The notes below the pieces were generated by a model, which saw nothing but the letters and a program-made list of their open reading frames with translations, ran no database searches and had not been told where the DNA came from. 8,015 bases of DNA from an uncultured Bacteroidales bacterium. Its GTDB lineage: Bacteria; Bacteroidota; Bacteroidia; Bacteroidales; Paludibacteraceae. The DNA lies in the NCBI GenBank assembly GCA_900321775.1, contig ONXE01000084.1, forward strand, positions 1-8,015, in the 5' to 3' direction. Shown here in pieces: positions 5,922-8,015 of the stretch; within the stretch, counting starts at the first letter, position 1, and each line of letters opens with the position of its first letter. Both the position numbers and the translations under genes were made by a program.

Positions 5922-8015
5922 TTAGAGTGTGATTTGCAAGCCGAAGGAGAGCTGGCGAGTGAACGGATAGATACGTCCGTAACCCATTGCGCCGCCGTCA
6001 CCGGCAGAGGTTTGGGTTTCAGGATCGATAGGCAGTTTGCCCAGGTGAGTCAACTCTGCCACGTTCTCGAAGCTGCCGTAGATACGGAACTTCTGGAAGC
6101 GCATGGCTTTCAGTGCTTTCTTCGGTAGCGAGTAGCCGATAGTGATGTTCTTCAGACGCAGGTAGCTGAGATCCAGCAAATAACGTGTCTGGCAGAGGAA
6201 GTTGAACGAAGCGGCAGAGTATTGTCCCGGCTGGTTCATCTCGGTCAAACGCGGATACCAGGCTTGTGTGTTCTCCGGCGTCCAGTAGTCGGTTTGGTGA
6301 GCGTAGTAGGTACCTTCAGAGAAGTTCCAGCCCGGGATCATCATCGTACCGGTTGCCCAGTAGTCGCGTTTGCCTACACCTTGGCAGAACAACGCAAAGT
6401 CGATACCTTTCCATTCCAAGCCTACGCGGAAGTTGTACTCGAAACGGGGAGTAGAGTTACCGATGCGGCTCCAATCACCGTGGTCAGCCACGGTCTTGTT
6501 GCCCCAGGTAATCTCGCCGTCACCGTTCAGGTCCACATACTTCACATCGCCCGGGCCGTACTTGTAGCCGTAGCCGTTGGTGCCCTCGAAATAAGCCTGC
6601 GAAGCAATACCCGGATTGAGGTTGCCGTTGGCATCGAAGTCGTTCTCCTGGAACAGACGGTCGGTTGTGAAGCCCCAGATTTCGCCCACGATTTTGCCTT
6701 CATAGTTGCTGCCGTCCAGCACTGACGTCTCTTTGCGCGGGTGCTTGGTCACGATGCCGACAGCGTCGGCTACGCCGGCAGAAGCGGTGATCTGCAGACC
6801 GTTGGTGAAACGGTGGTGGTAATCGAGTGTCAACTCCCAACCGTTGGTGGTGAGTTGTGCTGCGTTCTGGTAAGGAGCGGAAGCGCCGTATGTAGAGGGC
6901 ACTTCTGCGCCGCCTACGATCATACCGTCGTTGATACGGCGATAGATGTCAAAGCTGGCACCCAGGTCGTCGTTGAAGAAACGGAAGTCAGCACCGAAGT
7001 CCATGGTCTTGATGGTCTCCCATGTGAAGCCCTCAGCGATAGCTCTCGGTATGGAGAAGGTGATTTTGTCCTGATCGTCGATGATCCAGCTCGATTTGCT
7101 GGAACTGATGATGGCGCGGAACATATTGCTACCCACGTTCTGGTTACCGATGGAACCGTACGAAGCACGCAGTTTGGCGAAACTCCACCACGGCTGCATC
7201 ACTTCCCACCAAGATTCTTCAGATGCCACCCAGCCCAGAGAGCCCGAGGGGAAGAAGCCCCACAGTCTGTTGGTCGGGAAGCGGCTCGAACCATCGTAGC
7301 GGCCGTTCAACTCAATGAGGTAACGGTCCTTGTACGAGTAGTTGACACGTGCGAAGAAGCCCATCGTGGACCATGCGCTGTGCGAGCCATATACGAAGTC
7401 GTCGCCCGTAGCCAGGCTGATTTCCGGCTTGGTCTGATCCAGCAAACCGCGCTTCTCTGCGTTGAGATAACGGATGTCTTTGTACTCGATGTTGAAACCG
7501 GCAAAAGCCTGGAAGCGGTGTGCTTCGTTCCAGGTGTGCTTGTATTTGAGCACGGCATTACCTACGTGGTATTGACGCTTGTAGTAGTATGTGTCAATCT
7601 TGTCACGGCTTGTAGCAGCCCAGTTGCTCACGAGGTTCAAGCCGCCGTTCCAGAAGTCCCAACCGCCGACTTTACCACCGCGCTGGATGATATCCTGGTT
7701 GTCCAGATTGAACGTATAGTCCACGTCGAACGTCAGGTCGGGGATGATAGTGAACGTACCGCCGACGGTAGCGCGCATGTAGTCTTTTTCGTTGCTGTTC
7801 ATGCTGGCTGCGGCCGTCTCGGTAATAGAGTTACGGAACGGATGGCCTTCGTACGTGCCATAAGGCATGATGGACGGCCAACGGTAGAGGTAATACAGCG
7901 CATCGTAGTTGGCCGAACCGAAGTTGAACGGCTCGGACAGGTTGGTGCGGGTATAGAGCATCTTCGAGCGAACCTTGAACCACTTGGTCACTTCGCTCTC
8001 GATGTTGGCGTTGAC
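5922..8015 (-). CDS. SusC/RagA-family TonB-dependent outer-membrane transporter, C-terminal part (5' end outside window)
   Basis: This is the C-terminal 697 residues of a SusC-like TonB-dependent transporter, an outer-membrane beta-barrel that imports oligosaccharides or peptides using TonB energy. Visible family hallmarks are the barrel motif YKDRYLIELNGRYDGSSRF with the following WGFFPSGSLGW (about 7235-7340), KLRASYGSIGNQN (about 7135-7180), NGWELTLDYHHRF (about 6805-6845), GDVKYVDLNGDGEI (about 6511-6552), IGNSTPRFEYNFRVGLEWKG (about 6405-6465), and a barrel-closing end, LSFGLQITL. Family members are usually about 1000 residues, so the signal peptide, carboxypeptidase-like domain, TonB box and plug should lie beyond 8015. 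The frame stays open to the window edge; the GTG at 7989-7991 is an internal valine, not a start. The TAA stop is 12 nt before the SusD-like start, so the two are surely cotranscribed. The family is certain; the substrate is unknown. Confidence 0.97.
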   Translation of the reverse strand, partial: VNANIESEVTKWFKVRSKMLYTRTNLSEPFNFGSANYDALYYLYRWPSIMPYGTYEGHPFRNSITETAAASMNSNEKDYMRATVGGTFTIIPDLTFDVDYTFNLDNQDIIQRGGKVGGWDFWNGGLNLVSNWAATSRDKIDTYYYKRQYHVGNAVLKYKHTWNEAHRFQAFAGFNIEYKDIRYLNAEKRGLLDQTKPEISLATGDDFVYGSHSAWSTMGFFARVNYSYKDRYLIELNGRYDGSSRFPTNRLWGFFPSGSLGWVASEESWWEVMQPWWSFAKLRASYGSIGNQNVGSNMFRAIISSSKSSWIIDDQDKITFSIPRAIAEGFTWETIKTMDFGADFRFFNDDLGASFDIYRRINDGMIVGGAEVPSTYGASAPYQNAAQLTTNGWELTLDYHHRFTNGLQITASAGVADAVGIVTKHPRKETSVLDGSNYEGKIVGEIWGFTTDRLFQENDFDANGNLNPGIASQAYFEGTNGYGYKYGPGDVKYVDLNGDGEITWGNKTVADHGDWSRIGNSTPRFEYNFRVGLEWKGIDFALFCQGVGKRDYWATGTMMIPGWNFSEGTYYAHQTDYWTPENTQAWYPRLTEMNQPGQYSAASFNFLCQTRYLLDLSYLRLKNITIGYSLPKKALKAMRFQKFRIYGSFENVAELTHLGKLPIDPETQTSAGDGGAMGYGRIYPFTRQLSFGLQITL

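Noticed and set aside
7989..7991. GTG as the start of the SusC-like protein
   Set aside because: Coding continues in frame upstream to the window edge (VNANIESE), and a SusC-like protein of 690 residues without signal peptide or plug would be non-functional; the gene is cut by the window, not truncated.

Overview
The window looks like chromosomal DNA of a gut- or oral-type Bacteroidales bacterium (Bacteroides/Prevotella/Parabacteroides relatives). The evidence is an adjacent SusC-like and SusD-like gene pair, lipoproteins with Bacteroidota-style signal peptides, start codons without clear Shine-Dalgarno sites, and a long-form RluA-type pseudouridine synthase of a kind familiar from Bacteroidales. 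Genus cannot be fixed from the sequence alone. All four recognisable genes are on the minus strand, so the genes read from right to left.

Layout, in transcription order. (1) 8015-5922: the C-terminal two thirds or so of a SusC/RagA-family TonB-dependent outer-membrane transporter; its N-terminus lies beyond the right edge. (2) 5909-4155: a complete SusD-family surface lipoprotein, 12 nt downstream. (3) 4070-2325: a 581-residue lipoprotein of unknown function in the position usually held by SusE/SusF-type glycan-binding lipoproteins, 84 nt downstream. (4) 2312-2285: a 12-bp hairpin with a UUCG tetraloop, read as the terminator of this three-gene unit. (5) 2230-905: an RluA-family pseudouridine synthase with an N-terminal extension, probably a separate transcription unit. 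(6) 904-1: about 0.9 kb in which I see no gene but many short repeats.

Genes 1-3 form a classic nutrient-uptake unit: the SusD lipoprotein caps the SusC barrel, the third lipoprotein probably binds ligand on the cell surface, and TonB energy drives import. No glycoside hydrolase, protease or regulator is in view, so the substrate (glycan, peptide or other) cannot be assigned. The pseudouridine synthase is a housekeeping-type RNA-modification gene unrelated to uptake.

The most unusual part is the repeat content at the left. It holds a 33-bp tandem pair, a 7-bp A-rich triplet, a 9-bp array whose core recurs in the leader of the pseudouridine synthase gene, a 12-bp palindrome, a symmetric set of seven octamers that makes a perfect 19-bp inverted repeat, a 46-bp direct repeat at both ends of the region, and a 56-bp tandem duplication that covers the 3' end of the pseudouridine synthase gene. 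I see no convincing new protein system here; the repeat mosaic is the main item for follow-up.
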